A stretch of DNA of 64,000 nucleotides, from contig NZ_CAXBIB010000005.1 in the NCBI RefSeq assembly GCF_963975745.1, positions 132,271 through 196,270 of the forward strand, written 5' to 3'. The notes below the pieces were generated by a model that ran no database searches, had not been told where the DNA came from, and was given only the letters and a program-made list of their open reading frames with translations. The stretch comes from Parvibaculum sp963975745 (GTDB lineage: Bacteria; Pseudomonadota; Alphaproteobacteria; Parvibaculales; Parvibaculaceae). Shown here one piece after another: positions 25,412 to 34,200 of the stretch (its first letter is position 1; the number at the start of each line of letters is the position of its first letter). The position numbers and the translations under genes are program-made.

Positions 25412-26482
25412 ATGCCCTTCCGCGAACGCCTTGCCGCCCTGTGGGACAGGCTGCGTCACCGCTGGATGTATCGGCGCGGCGACGGCACGGCGTCGCCCGC
25501 AGCCGCGTCCGGCACAAAAGGCCCTTCGCTTGCCGGCCTCTCCGCCGCGCTCGACCGGCCCGGCATGGGCGGCATTCTGCGCCGCACGGCGGCCGCGCTC
25601 GTGGTTTTCATCCTGCTCTACTATCCGATCGGCATGATCTGGGTTCATGCGGTCGACGACGATCCGGACTTCGTGCCCGATGCCGCCGACTTCGTGCCCG
25701 AAGGCAGTGCGGCGGTCGCGATGGCCGCGGCCCTGATCGATCGCGAGGTCAATCGCCACAGCTGGGTTGCCAACGATCCCTTCTTCATGCCGGGCACGCT
25801 GCTCGACAACATGCCCAACTATCAGCAGGGCATCATGTCGGCGCTGGCGCGCTTCGGTTTCGAACTGACCGATCAGCTTGGCCGTTCGCGCGGATCCTCG
25901 GAGGCCGATCCCGATCTGCAGCGCGCCGCCGGTCTTCTGCAATATCCGGGCAATGTCTGGATCTGGAACCCGACCGTTTCGCTGGTGCCGCGCGCCAGTT
26001 CCGAGTCGCAATATCGCGACGCGCGCGCGCATCTGCTCGGCTACAACAACCGCCTTGCCCGCGGCACCGCCAATTTCGACATTCGTTCCGACAATCTGCT
26101 GGCGACCATAGACCGTTTTGCGGCCGATATCGGTTCGTCATCGGCCATGATCGACAGGCACATCGCGGAGAATGCGGGCGGCTGGATCGATACCGGCGCC
26201 GACGATGTCTTCTACACGACCAAGGGCAAGCTCTACGGCTACTACATGATCCTGAATGCGCTCGGCAGCGATTTCGCGCCGGTCATCAAGGAGCGCAATC
26301 TGCAGAAGCCCTGGGACGAGATGATCGCAACCTTCCGCAAGGCAGCACTTCTCGATCCGCTGGTGATCATGAACGGCAGACCCGACGCCCAGTTTCAGCC
26401 GAACCACCTGGCAACCCAGGGCTTCTACCTGTTGCGCGCGCGCACGCAGCTGCGCGAGATCAGCAATATCCTGCTGAAATAG
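25412..26482 (+). CDS. DUF2333 family membrane protein
   Basis: 356 aa from ATG 25412, with GGAG 8 nt upstream; GTG 25391 is an alternative. A basic cytoplasmic N-terminus of ~65 residues leads to one transmembrane helix (AALVVFILLYYPIGMIWVHA), and the remaining ~270 residues should be periplasmic. The regions FVPEGSAAVAMAAALIDREVN, WVANDPFFMPGTLLDNMPNYQ, DNLLATIDRF and KGKLYGYYMILNALG mark the DUF2333 family as I remember it. Function is unknown. It lies between trpS and a universal stress protein on the same strand. Confidence 0.8.
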   Translation: MPFRERLAALWDRLRHRWMYRRGDGTASPAAASGTKGPSLAGLSAALDRPGMGGILRRTAAALVVFILLYYPIGMIWVHAVDDDPDFVPDAADFVPEGSAAVAMAAALIDREVNRHSWVANDPFFMPGTLLDNMPNYQQGIMSALARFGFELTDQLGRSRGSSEADPDLQRAAGLLQYPGNVWIWNPTVSLVPRASSESQYRDARAHLLGYNNRLARGTANFDIRSDNLLATIDRFAADIGSSSAMIDRHIAENAGGWIDTGADDVFYTTKGKLYGYYMILNALGSDFAPVIKERNLQKPWDEMIATFRKAALLDPLVIMNGRPDAQFQPNHLATQGFYLLRARTQLREISNILLK

Positions 26483-26535
26483 GGGCTTCGTTCTGGCGCT
26501 TGCTCCGCGCCGTCGGCGGTGGCAGCATCGCGCCC

Positions 26536-27042
26536 ATGAACGATCAGAAGACAGACCGGACCGGCAAGGCGACCACCAAGCGGCGCAAGTTTCTCGTCGT
26601 CGTCGACGGCACGCCGGAATCGGAAGTCGCCATTCATTTCGCCAGCCTGCGCGCGACGCATACCAATGGCGTCGTCACGCTGCTGGCTGTGATCGAGCCC
26701 GGCGAGGCCTCGCAGCAATGGCTCGGCGTCCAGAACATCATGCGCGAGGAAGCACGGGCCGAAGCCGAGGAACTGCTTCATCGTCTTGCCGCGCATGTCA
26801 ACGAGTATGCGGGCATCGTCCCGGAACTGGTGATCCGCGAGGGCCGCCGGCTGGAGGAAGTCAAGCAGCTGATCGAGGAGGATCGCGACATCGCGATCCT
26901 GGTGCTGGCCGCCGGCACCGGCAAGGAGGGACCGGGGCCGCTGGTCACGATGGTTGCCGGAACCAGCGACAAGGCCTTTCCGATTCCGGTGACGGTCGTG
27001 CCAGGCAACCTGACCGAAGAGGCGATCCGCGCTCTGGCTTGA
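26536..27042 (+). CDS. Universal stress protein (UspA family)
   Basis: 168 aa from ATG 26536. The Rossmann-like Usp fold is visible: RRKFLVVVDGTPESEVAIHFA at the start, a long amphipathic helix of REEARAEAEELLHRL type, and DIAILVLAAGTGKEGPGPLVTMV near the end in the place of the ATP-binding glycine loop, followed by PIPVTVVPG. Because that loop is not the exact G-2X-G-9X-G(S/T) signature, nucleotide binding is uncertain. Such proteins modulate stress survival; the partner is unknown. It is followed after 78 bp by nfuA. Confidence 0.85.
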   Translation: MNDQKTDRTGKATTKRRKFLVVVDGTPESEVAIHFASLRATHTNGVVTLLAVIEPGEASQQWLGVQNIMREEARAEAEELLHRLAAHVNEYAGIVPELVIREGRRLEEVKQLIEEDRDIAILVLAAGTGKEGPGPLVTMVAGTSDKAFPIPVTVVPGNLTEEAIRALA

Positions 27043-27120
27043 TTCTGCGGACCGGGCAGTCCATCTATAGCCCGAGAGCGGCGATGCGCCGCAAACCCAC
27101 GATCTCAACAGGGTCTTGTC

Positions 27121-27675
27121 ATGTTTATCCAGACCGAGGCGACGCCGAATCCGGCGACCTTGAAATTTCTTCCGGGCCGCGAGGTTCTGGGCGAAGGTCG
27201 CGCTGCCGATTTCCCGACCCGCGAGGCGGCGGAACGCTCGCCGCTCGCCATGCGTCTTTTCGCGGTCGAGAATGTCGCCGGCGTCTTCTTCGGTTCGGAT
27301 TTCATCACCGTCACCAAATCGGGCGGCGAGTGGCAGCATCTGAAGCCGGCATTGCTTGGCGCGATCATGGAACACTTCACCGGCGGCGCGCCGATCCTCT
27401 TTGCCTCCGCAGAGGAAAGTGCGCATGCGGATGGCAATGGCGAGAACGGCGAGATCGTCCGCGAGATCAAGGAAATTCTCGATACCCGTGTCCGCCCCGC
27501 CGTGGCGCAGGACGGTGGCGACATCACCTTTCAGGGATATGAGGACGGTATCGTGTTCCTCAACATGCAGGGCGCCTGCGCAGGCTGTCCCTCGTCCACG
27601 GTAACGCTGAAGCGTGGCGTCGAGAACATGTTGAAGCATTACATCCCCGAGATCGTCGAAGTCCGCCAGGTCTGA
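27121..27675 (+). CDS. nfuA: Nfu-type iron-sulfur cluster scaffold/carrier
   Basis: 184 aa from ATG 27121. The N-terminal Nfu domain begins FIQTEATPNPATLKFLPGRE and includes SPLAMRLFAVENVAGVFFG. The C-terminal NifU-like domain carries the cluster-binding pair CAGC in MQGACAGCPSSTVTLK. Dimers hold a 4Fe-4S cluster between the two CxxC motifs and deliver it to apo-enzymes; MiaB, encoded at 31203, is the type of client served by Nfu proteins elsewhere. The trpS-usp-nfuA order is familiar from other Rhizobiales. Confidence 0.92.
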   Translation: MFIQTEATPNPATLKFLPGREVLGEGRAADFPTREAAERSPLAMRLFAVENVAGVFFGSDFITVTKSGGEWQHLKPALLGAIMEHFTGGAPILFASAEESAHADGNGENGEIVREIKEILDTRVRPAVAQDGGDITFQGYEDGIVFLNMQGACAGCPSSTVTLKRGVENMLKHYIPEIVEVRQV

Positions 27676-27784
27676 CACCGCGCCTGACGCGTGGTCACTT
27701 CGCGGCTTCGGGGCTGGCGCGTCCCGGCGAACGCGCTATCGTGTCTGCCGCATCCCAGTCATCTCATCCGGAGGACCCACGGCC

Positions 27785-28375
27785 ATGACCATGATCGGCG
27801 ACGACGCGCTCGACACGATCTTCCGCAATGCGCGCACCCACAATGCGTGGAAGGACGAGCCCGTTTCCGACGCCAGGCTGAAAGAGCTTTACGATCTGAT
27901 GAAATGGGGCCCGACCAGCGCCAATTGTTCGCCCGCCCGCATCGTCTTCGTGAAATCGAAGGAAGCGAAGGAGAAGCTCGCACCGGCACTCTCGGAAGGC
28001 AACCTGAAGAAGACCATGGCGGCGCCCGTTACCGCCATCATCGGCTATGATGTCGAGTTTTACGAACGCCTGCCCGAATTGTTTCCGCACGAGCCGAATG
28101 CGAAGACCTGGTTCAACTGGTCGGCCGAATGGGCGGAAATGACGGCCTTTCGCAATGGTTCGCTGCAAGGCGCCTATTTCATGATTGCGGCGCGTGCGCT
28201 CGGCCTCGACTGCGGGCCGATGTCGGGCTTCGACATGAAGAAGGTCGACGAGGCATTTTTCAACGGTACCACGGTCAAGTCGAATTTCCTCTGCAATCTC
28301 GGCCATGGCGATCCCTCGGCGCTCTTTCCGCGCAGCCCGCGTCTGCCCTTCGACGACGCCTGCAAGATCATCTGA
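27785..28375 (+). CDS. Nitroreductase-family protein, RutE/malonic semialdehyde reductase type
   Basis: 196 aa from ATG 27785. It belongs to the FMN-dependent nitroreductase fold: FRNARTHNAWKDEPVSD at the start, WGPTSANCSPARIVFV for flavin contacts, SLQGAYFMIAARALGLDCGPMSGFD and SNFLCNLGHGD. The last two are hallmarks of the RutE/HadB group, whose characterised members reduce malonic semialdehyde or similar carbonyls. No other rut gene is here, so the physiological substrate is open. The next gene, tsaB, starts 13 nt after the stop. Confidence 0.88.
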   Translation: MTMIGDDALDTIFRNARTHNAWKDEPVSDARLKELYDLMKWGPTSANCSPARIVFVKSKEAKEKLAPALSEGNLKKTMAAPVTAIIGYDVEFYERLPELFPHEPNAKTWFNWSAEWAEMTAFRNGSLQGAYFMIAARALGLDCGPMSGFDMKKVDEAFFNGTTVKSNFLCNLGHGDPSALFPRSPRLPFDDACKII

Positions 28376-28388
28376 CCACGGAGCGCCC

Positions 28389-29081
28389 TTGATCGTTCTC
28401 GCATTCGACACCGCGCAAGGCGCGCTTTCGGCCGCCATCCATGACGGCGAGGGAGTACTTGCCTCGGCGTTCGAATTGCGGGCGCGCGGTCATGCCGAGG
28501 AACTCCTGCCGATGATCGAGACGGTGCTGGCCGAATCCGCGCTGGGTTTCGGCGATCTCGATGCGCTGGCCGTGACCATCGGGCCGGGCACCTTTACCGG
28601 GCTTCGCGTCGGCCTTGCGGCGGCGCGCGGGATCGCGCTGGCGCAGGGGCTGCCGCTTGTCGGCATCACGACGCTCGAGGCGGTCGCGGGCGACGTGGCC
28701 GCCGAGCCGGACGAGGCCATCGTCGCGGCTTTCGACGCGCGCCGCGGCGAAATCTATCTCCAGGCCTTCGACGCGGCACTTGTGCCCTTGACCGAACCCA
28801 TGCTGGTGGCTGTTGCGGAAGCATCGCGCCACCTGCCGCCGCACCGCAAGCTGCTGCTGGTCGGAACCGGCGCCACGCTGCTCGACGAGGCGCTGCACGG
28901 CTTTGTGCGGCGCCTTGCCGATGCGCCGGCTCAACCCCGTGCCGAGACGGTGGCGTGGCTGGCTGGCCGCCGTCTCGAAGCCGAAGGGCACGAGGCGTTC
29001 CGCCGCGCCCCGGCGCCGCTCTATATCCGCGCGCCCGACGCGAAACTGCCGGGCGGCCGCGATCCGGACGCGGCAGCGTGA
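28389..29081 (+). CDS. tsaB: tRNA t6A synthesis protein TsaB
   Basis: 230 aa from TTG 28389, chosen because GGAG (28380-28383) stands 5 nt upstream and the product then begins LIVLAFDTAQGALSAAI, as TsaB should. TsaB partners TsaD in making threonylcarbamoyladenosine at position 37 of ANN-decoding tRNAs. The ASKHA-type features TIGPGTFTGLRVGLAAARGIA and AFDARRGEIYLQ are present. It overlaps rimI by 4 bp (GTGA), so the two are translationally coupled. Confidence 0.92.
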   Translation: MIVLAFDTAQGALSAAIHDGEGVLASAFELRARGHAEELLPMIETVLAESALGFGDLDALAVTIGPGTFTGLRVGLAAARGIALAQGLPLVGITTLEAVAGDVAAEPDEAIVAAFDARRGEIYLQAFDAALVPLTEPMLVAVAEASRHLPPHRKLLLVGTGATLLDEALHGFVRRLADAPAQPRAETVAWLAGRRLEAEGHEAFRRAPAPLYIRAPDAKLPGGRDPDAAA

Positions 29082-29542
29082 ACGCGACCGCGATCCGCAC
29101 CCTCGACGCCGGCGAAATGACCGCCGCGGCCGCGCTTCATGCGCGTTGTTTCGACGAAGCCTGGGATGAACCGGCGCTGACCCGGCTGGTTGCGGCGCCG
29201 GGCACATTCGCGCTTGGTGTTGGTGAAAACCCGCTTGCGGGTTTCGTCCTTGCCCGGATCGCGGCGGGCGAGGCGGAGATCCTGACATTGGCGGTCGATC
29301 CGGCGTCCCGCGGCCGGGGTCTCGGCCGCCGCCTGATGGAGGCTGTCGCCGCGTCAGCGCTTGCGGGCGGCGCGACGGCGCTCTTTCTCGAAGTGGCCGA
29401 GGACAATGACGCGGCGCGTGCTCTCTACGGCCGCCTCGGCTTTGATGAAGTCGGCCGGCGTCCGGCCTATTATGCGCGGCCAGATGCACGCGTGGCGGCA
29501 CTCGTTCTGCGGCTCGATCTGGCCGCCGCCGCACCGTCGTAA
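29078..29542 (+). CDS. rimI: Ribosomal-protein-S18-alanine N-acetyltransferase RimI
   Basis: 154 aa from GTG 29078, overlapping the tsaB stop. It is a GNAT acetyltransferase with acetyl-CoA loop LAVDPASRGRGLGRRLM and motif B LEVAEDNDAARALYGRLGF, ending RPAYYARPDARVAALVL, which is the RimI pattern. It acetylates the N-terminal alanine of S18; in some bacteria it has wider targets. tsaB-rimI is a very common pair. Placement before fur is usual in Rhizobiales. Confidence 0.9.
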   Translation: MNATAIRTLDAGEMTAAAALHARCFDEAWDEPALTRLVAAPGTFALGVGENPLAGFVLARIAAGEAEILTLAVDPASRGRGLGRRLMEAVAASALAGGATALFLEVAEDNDAARALYGRLGFDEVGRRPAYYARPDARVAALVLRLDLAAAAPS

Positions 29543-29627
29543 ATCCTTGATCTTTGAGGGGTCATATCGGGCGGGCGGAGCCGGCCGGTCTGCCGCACGG
29601 AGATGACAACAAGGCGCCTGTTGGCCT

Positions 29628-30137
29628 ATGATGCTTCCAATGAGCGACAAGACAACCATGACCGCGGCCTTGCGCCCGGAAGATGTGCCCAGCGATCCCG
29701 ACCGGATCGAGAATCTCTGCGTCGAGAAAGGCATGCGCATGACCGATCAGCGCCGCGTTATCGCGCGCGTGCTTTCGGTTGCGCACGACCATCCCGATGT
29801 CGAAGAGGTCTATCGGCGCGCATCCGATGTCGACAGCAAGATTTCGATTGCGACCGTCTACCGTACCGTGCGCCTCTTCGAAGAGGCCGGTATTCTGGAG
29901 CGCCACGATTTCCGGGACGGCCGCTCGCGCTACGAGCAGGTGACGGAAGATCATCACGATCATCTGATCGATCTTCAGTCGGGCGCGGTGATCGAATTCC
30001 ACAATGACGAGATCGAGCGCCTGCAACAGATCATTGCGCGCGAACTTGGCTTCGAACTGGTCGATCATCGCCTCGAACTCTATGGCGTTCCGCTCAACCG
30101 CGGCCGGAAACCGGACAGCAAGGGCAACAAGGCGTAA
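29628..30137 (+). CDS. fur: Fur/Mur family metal-responsive repressor
   Basis: 169 aa from ATG 29628; ATG 29640 (MSDKTTMTAALRPED) is equally possible and neither has a strong ribosome binding site. The winged helix shows RMTDQRRVIARVLS and IATVYRTVRLFEEAGILERH; the metal sites include DHHDHLIDLQSG and the histidine/glutamate-rich dimer region. The C-terminal CxxC pairs of enterobacterial Fur are absent, as in alphaproteobacteria, where this protein often responds to manganese (Mur) with Irr handling iron. A second Fur-superfamily gene in this window, irr at 53634, fits that division. Confidence 0.9.
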   Translation: MMLPMSDKTTMTAALRPEDVPSDPDRIENLCVEKGMRMTDQRRVIARVLSVAHDHPDVEEVYRRASDVDSKISIATVYRTVRLFEEAGILERHDFRDGRSRYEQVTEDHHDHLIDLQSGAVIEFHNDEIERLQQIIARELGFELVDHRLELYGVPLNRGRKPDSKGNKA

Positions 30138-30172
30138 GGCGCCGCCGTCGCTGAGCGGGCAGGGAGACGCAT

Positions 30173-31045
30173 ATGGCAACCGCTCGCGCCGCCATTCTTC
30201 TGGCAGGCTTCATTTCCTCGGCGATTCTGTTGATGCCGCTGCAATGGCTCGGGCTGAAATTCGGTCTGTCCTATGCCAGCACGCTGCCCAATCGCTATCA
30301 CCGTTTTCTCTGCCGCATGATCGGCATCCGGGTGACCCGCCGCGGCGTGCCGCATCAGGGCAGTGCCTGCCTGATTGCCGCCAATCACACCTCCTGGCTC
30401 GACATTCCGGTCATCGCTTCGCTCGAGCCCTGCTCCTTTGTTGCCAAGAGCGAAGTGGCCGGTTGGCCGTTCTTCGGGACCCTGGCCCGGTTGCAGCGGA
30501 CGGTATTTGTCGAGCGCGAGCGGCGCACCCGTACCGTCCATTCGCGCAACGAGATTCATGCCCGCATCGCGGCCGGCGACCGGCTGGTGCTGTTCCCGGA
30601 AGGGACCTCGTCGGACGGCAATCGCGTGCTGACCTTCAAGAGCGCGCTGATGAGCGTGGCCCAGCTGACTATCGTTAACGGCGACGAGGATCGCGAGGCC
30701 GATCTTGTCGTCCAGCCGATGTCGGTCACCTATGTGCGCCTGCATGGACTGCCGATGGGACGCTATTTCCGGCCGTTTTTTGCCTGGTACGGCGACATGG
30801 AGCTGTTCCCGCATCTCTGGGAGGCCTTTTCGCTCGGCCCCATCGAGGTGGTCGTCGAATACCACAAGCCGGTGACGATCCGCGAAATCGGCAATCGCAA
30901 GGCGCTGGCCGCCTATTGCGAGAGCTGCTGCCGGGAGGGCCAGACCCGGGCCCTGACAGGGCGTCTGGCCGAGCCCGCCGCCGACGGTGCCGCACTTGCC
31001 GCCGCGGAGGGCGCGGTCCGGCGACTTGCCGGGGCGGGCGGCTAG
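30173..31045 (+). CDS. plsC: 1-acyl-sn-glycerol-3-phosphate acyltransferase (PlsC/OlsA family)
   Basis: 290 aa from ATG 30173 (GGGAGA about 7 nt upstream). One N-terminal hydrophobic segment anchors it in the inner membrane. The acyltransferase blocks are complete: NHTSWLDIPV (catalytic His and Asp), GTLARLQRTVFVERER, and FPEGTSSDGNR. It makes phosphatidic acid from lysophosphatidic acid. Because the window also has olsB, it could instead supply the second acyl transfer of ornithine lipid; sequence alone does not separate the two. A fur-plsC-miaB order is typical. Confidence 0.85.
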   Translation: MATARAAILLAGFISSAILLMPLQWLGLKFGLSYASTLPNRYHRFLCRMIGIRVTRRGVPHQGSACLIAANHTSWLDIPVIASLEPCSFVAKSEVAGWPFFGTLARLQRTVFVERERRTRTVHSRNEIHARIAAGDRLVLFPEGTSSDGNRVLTFKSALMSVAQLTIVNGDEDREADLVVQPMSVTYVRLHGLPMGRYFRPFFAWYGDMELFPHLWEAFSLGPIEVVVEYHKPVTIREIGNRKALAAYCESCCREGQTRALTGRLAEPAADGAALAAAEGAVRRLAGAGG

Positions 31046-31202
31046 ATGTCCCTCCCTGCCGCCGCCCATTCCATGATAGGGTTCGCCTGAGCCCGGCCGT
31101 CCGGCCGTGTGATCGAAACGAGAGAGCGTCCGAAGGAGACGAGCGCACATATTGCCCAATGACACAGTGCCACCCCGTCCTGCCGCGCCGGGTCAGGCTT
31201 CG

Positions 31203-32594
31203 ATGACCGAAGCGCAACCCCGCGCGCCGCGCAAGAAAATCTTCGTCAAGACCTATGGCTGCCAGATGAACGTCTATGACTCGGCGCGCATGGTCGACGT
31301 CATGGCGCCTGAAGGCTATGTCGAGTCCGCCACGCCCGACGACGCCGACATCATCCTTCTGAACACCTGCCATATTCGCGAAAAGGCAGCCGAGAAGGTC
31401 TATTCGGAGCTTGGCCGCCTGCGCGCGCTGAAAAAGGAAAAATCCGATCGCGGCGAAAGCCTGCTGATCGGCGTCGCCGGCTGCGTGGCCCAGGCCGAAG
31501 GCGAAGAGATGCGGCGTCGCGCACCCATGGTCGATCTGATCGTCGGACCGCAGACCTATCATCGCCTGCCCGAATATGTCGCGCGCCTTGCCAATGGCGG
31601 ACCGGCGATCGTCGAAACCGAGTTTCCCGCCGACGACAAGTTCGAAAGCCTGCCGGCCCCCGAGCGCAAGAAGACCCTGGCGCGCGGGGCAACCGCATTC
31701 CTGACCATTCAGGAGGGTTGTGACAAGTTCTGCACCTTCTGTGTCGTGCCCTATACGCGCGGTTCGGAGTTTTCCCGTCCCCTCGCCCGCATAGTCGACG
31801 AGGCGCGCGCCCTGGTCGGTGCCGGCGTTCGCGAAATCACGCTGCTCGGTCAGAATGTGAATGCCTGGCATGGTGAGGACGCGCATGGCCGTCCGGCGAC
31901 CCTCGGCCGTCTCGTTCGCGCGCTTGCGGAGATCGACGGGCTGGCGCGGTTGCGTTACACGACAAGTCATCCGCGCGACATGGATGACGAATTGATCGCA
32001 GCGCATGCCGACGTACCGGCATTGATGCCCTATCTGCATCTGCCTGTGCAATCGGGCTCGGATCGCATCCTTGCGGCGATGAATCGCCGCCATACGGCGG
32101 AAGATTATTTGCGGCTGATCGACCGTATTCGCGCCGCCCGTCCCGATATCGCATTGTCGTCGGACTTCATCGTCGGCTTTCCCGGCGAGTCCGAAAGCGA
32201 TTTTGAGGCAACGCTGTCGCTGGTCCGGGCGGTCGGTTATGCGCAAGCCTACAGCTTCAAGTACAGCGCCCGTCCCGGCACGCCGGCGGCAAGCGAGGAA
32301 GATCAGCTTTCCGACGAGGTGAAGAGCGAGCGTCTGCAGCGCCTTCAGGCACTTCTCGGTGAACAGCAGCTTGCCTTCAATGCATCCTGTGCGGGCCGCA
32401 TCATGCCGGTGCTGTTCGACCGCCGCGGCCGGGAAGAAACGCAGCTCGTCGGGCGGAGCCCCTATCTTCAGTCGGTCCATATCGAGAACGCGCCGGCCCA
32501 TCTCTTCGGGAAGCTCGTCGATGTCGAGATCGAAGAGGGCTATCGCAACAGCCTGCGCGGGCATCTCCGCGCGCACGAAACGGTCCCGGCATGA
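31203..32594 (+). CDS. miaB: tRNA-2-methylthio-N6-dimethylallyladenosine synthase MiaB
   Basis: 463 aa from ATG 31203, giving MTEAQPRAPRKKIFVKTYGC; TTG 31152 lies in frame 13 nt after AAGGAG, so a 17-residue longer form is possible. MiaB is a radical-SAM enzyme with two 4Fe-4S clusters that adds methylthio to i6A37. Cluster ligands are visible: TYGCQMN, LNTCHIRE and GVAGCVAQ for the N-terminal MTTase domain, and GCDKFCTFC for radical SAM. A TRAM domain closes the protein (VLFDRRGREETQLVGRS). It heads a run toward phoH. Confidence 0.95.
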   Translation: MTEAQPRAPRKKIFVKTYGCQMNVYDSARMVDVMAPEGYVESATPDDADIILLNTCHIREKAAEKVYSELGRLRALKKEKSDRGESLLIGVAGCVAQAEGEEMRRRAPMVDLIVGPQTYHRLPEYVARLANGGPAIVETEFPADDKFESLPAPERKKTLARGATAFLTIQEGCDKFCTFCVVPYTRGSEFSRPLARIVDEARALVGAGVREITLLGQNVNAWHGEDAHGRPATLGRLVRALAEIDGLARLRYTTSHPRDMDDELIAAHADVPALMPYLHLPVQSGSDRILAAMNRRHTAEDYLRLIDRIRAARPDIALSSDFIVGFPGESESDFEATLSLVRAVGYAQAYSFKYSARPGTPAASEEDQLSDEVKSERLQRLQALLGEQQLAFNASCAGRIMPVLFDRRGREETQLVGRSPYLQSVHIENAPAHLFGKLVDVEIEEGYRNSLRGHLRAHETVPA

Positions 32595-32637
32595 CCGCAA
32601 CGTCGCTGTCGCAAGGTCGATACGGTGAAAGGACAGG

Positions 32638-33657
32638 GTGCAGTTGAGTGCAGCGGATGGGAGCAAGACGGTGGAGAGTGCCGACAGCCTCGTGATTGCC
32701 TTCGACGACAACCGGCTGTTGACCGAACTGTTCGGCGCCAATGACCGGCATCTGGCGCGGATCGAGCAGGGTCTTGGCGTGCTGGCGACGTCGCGCGGCA
32801 ACAAGCTGGTCATTACCGGTACCGCGCATGCGCGCAATCAGGCCGATCGCGTGTTCAAGGATCTCTATGCCCGTTTGAAATCGGGCGAGGAAGTCAATGC
32901 CGGCGAGGTCGACGGGGCGATCCGCATGGCAACCGCACCCGACGCGGACCTGGCGAAGCCGCAAGGCGGCACAAGCGGTCACCGCATCCAGACCAAGCGC
33001 CGCGTCATCGGGCCGCGTTCGCAGACGCAGGGTGCCTATATCGATGCGCTGATGAACCATGAACTCGTTTTCGGCATCGGCCCGGCCGGCACCGGCAAGA
33101 CCTATCTCGCTGTTGCCGTCGCGGTCTCGATGCTGCTGCAGAAACGCGTCGATCGCATCATCCTGTCGCGCCCGGCCGTCGAGGCCGGCGAGCGTCTCGG
33201 CTTTTTGCCGGGCGATCTGAAAGAGAAGATCGATCCCTATCTGCGTCCGCTTTACGACGCGCTCTACGACACCCTGCCCGGCGAGCAGGCGATGAAGGGC
33301 ATCGAATCCGGCGAAATCGAAGTGGCGCCGCTTGCCTTCATGCGCGGCCGCACGCTGGCCAACGCTTTCGTCATTCTCGACGAGGCCCAGAACTGTACGC
33401 CGGTCCAGATGAAGATGTTTCTGACACGGCTCGGCGAGAACAGCCGCATGGCGATTACCGGCGATCCAAGCCAGGTCGATCTGCCACTTGGTGCGAAATC
33501 GGGTCTGAGGGATGCGCTCGAGGTTCTGGACGGGGTCGAGGGCGTTGCAACCGTGCATTTCACCGATGCGGATGTGGTACGCCATCCGCTGGTGACGCGC
33601 GTCGTCAAGGCCTATAACAGCCGCGACCGCGGCCTGATCGGCGACGGGTCCAAATGA
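32638..33657 (+). CDS. phoH: PhoH family ATPase
   Basis: 339 aa from GTG 32638, with AAAGGA 5-10 nt upstream. The P-loop is GIGPAGTGKTYLAVA and Walker B is FVILDEAQNCTPVQMK; TRLGENSRMAITGDPSQVDLP is the family signature. PhoH-like ATPases that are co-transcribed with ybeY are linked to RNA metabolism and ribosome maturation, though the reaction is not settled. An N-terminal ~110-residue region precedes the ATPase. It overlaps ybeY by 4 bp. Confidence 0.93.
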   Translation: MQLSAADGSKTVESADSLVIAFDDNRLLTELFGANDRHLARIEQGLGVLATSRGNKLVITGTAHARNQADRVFKDLYARLKSGEEVNAGEVDGAIRMATAPDADLAKPQGGTSGHRIQTKRRVIGPRSQTQGAYIDALMNHELVFGIGPAGTGKTYLAVAVAVSMLLQKRVDRIILSRPAVEAGERLGFLPGDLKEKIDPYLRPLYDALYDTLPGEQAMKGIESGEIEVAPLAFMRGRTLANAFVILDEAQNCTPVQMKMFLTRLGENSRMAITGDPSQVDLPLGAKSGLRDALEVLDGVEGVATVHFTDADVVRHPLVTRVVKAYNSRDRGLIGDGSK

Positions 33658-34187
33658 CGGTGGCCAGAGCATCGGGTCATACCGGCCATGCCGTCGCGCA
33701 CCCGGATTCGGGCACCGGCCTGATGATCGACATTCTGCGCGAGGCCGGTGACTGGAGCGCGACCGACGAGGAATGCGTCCGCCAGGCAGCGGCGCAGGCC
33801 TATGGCACGCTGCGGGGAAGGGCGCCGGCCGAACTCTCTGTGGTGCTGACGGACGACGCGCAGATTGCCGATCTGAACAAGGCCTGGCGGGGCAGGAGCG
33901 GACCGACCAATGTGCTCTCCTTTCCGGCCGCCGAAATGCCGGCTGCGGAAGCCGCGCTTCTGGGCGATGTCGTGCTGGCGCGCGACACGATTGTCCGTGA
34001 GGCCGAAGCTCAGGGAAAGAGCTTTGTCGATCACCTCGCGCATCTCATAATCCATGGCGTCCTGCACCTGCTCGGCCACGATCACGAAGACGAAGCAGAG
34101 GCGGAAGCCATGGAAGCGCTCGAGCGCAGAATTCTGGAAGATCTCGGTATCGCCGATCCCTACGATGCCGATCGCCTTGCCCCGTGA
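33654..34187 (+). CDS. ybeY: Endoribonuclease YbeY (rRNA maturation)
   Basis: 177 aa from ATG 33654 in an ATGA overlap with phoH; ATG 33723 (MIDILREAGDW) would give a more usual length of 154 and cannot be ruled out. The zinc-binding H3XH5XH motif is intact in HGVLHLLGHDHEDEAE, and GPTNVLSFP is the family's second hallmark. YbeY is a metallo-RNase needed for 16S 3' end processing and 70S quality control. The overlap with phoH argues for coupled translation. Confidence 0.94.
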   Translation: MTVARASGHTGHAVAHPDSGTGLMIDILREAGDWSATDEECVRQAAAQAYGTLRGRAPAELSVVLTDDAQIADLNKAWRGRSGPTNVLSFPAAEMPAAEAALLGDVVLARDTIVREAEAQGKSFVDHLAHLIIHGVLHLLGHDHEDEAEAEAMEALERRILEDLGIADPYDADRLAP

Positions 34188-34200
34188 GCCCTGAACGACG

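Noticed and set aside
29078..31045. Ornithine lipid gene pair olsB and olsA
   Set aside because: The PlsC-family gene at 30173 sits in a housekeeping context 29 kb from olsB, so I did not name it olsA.
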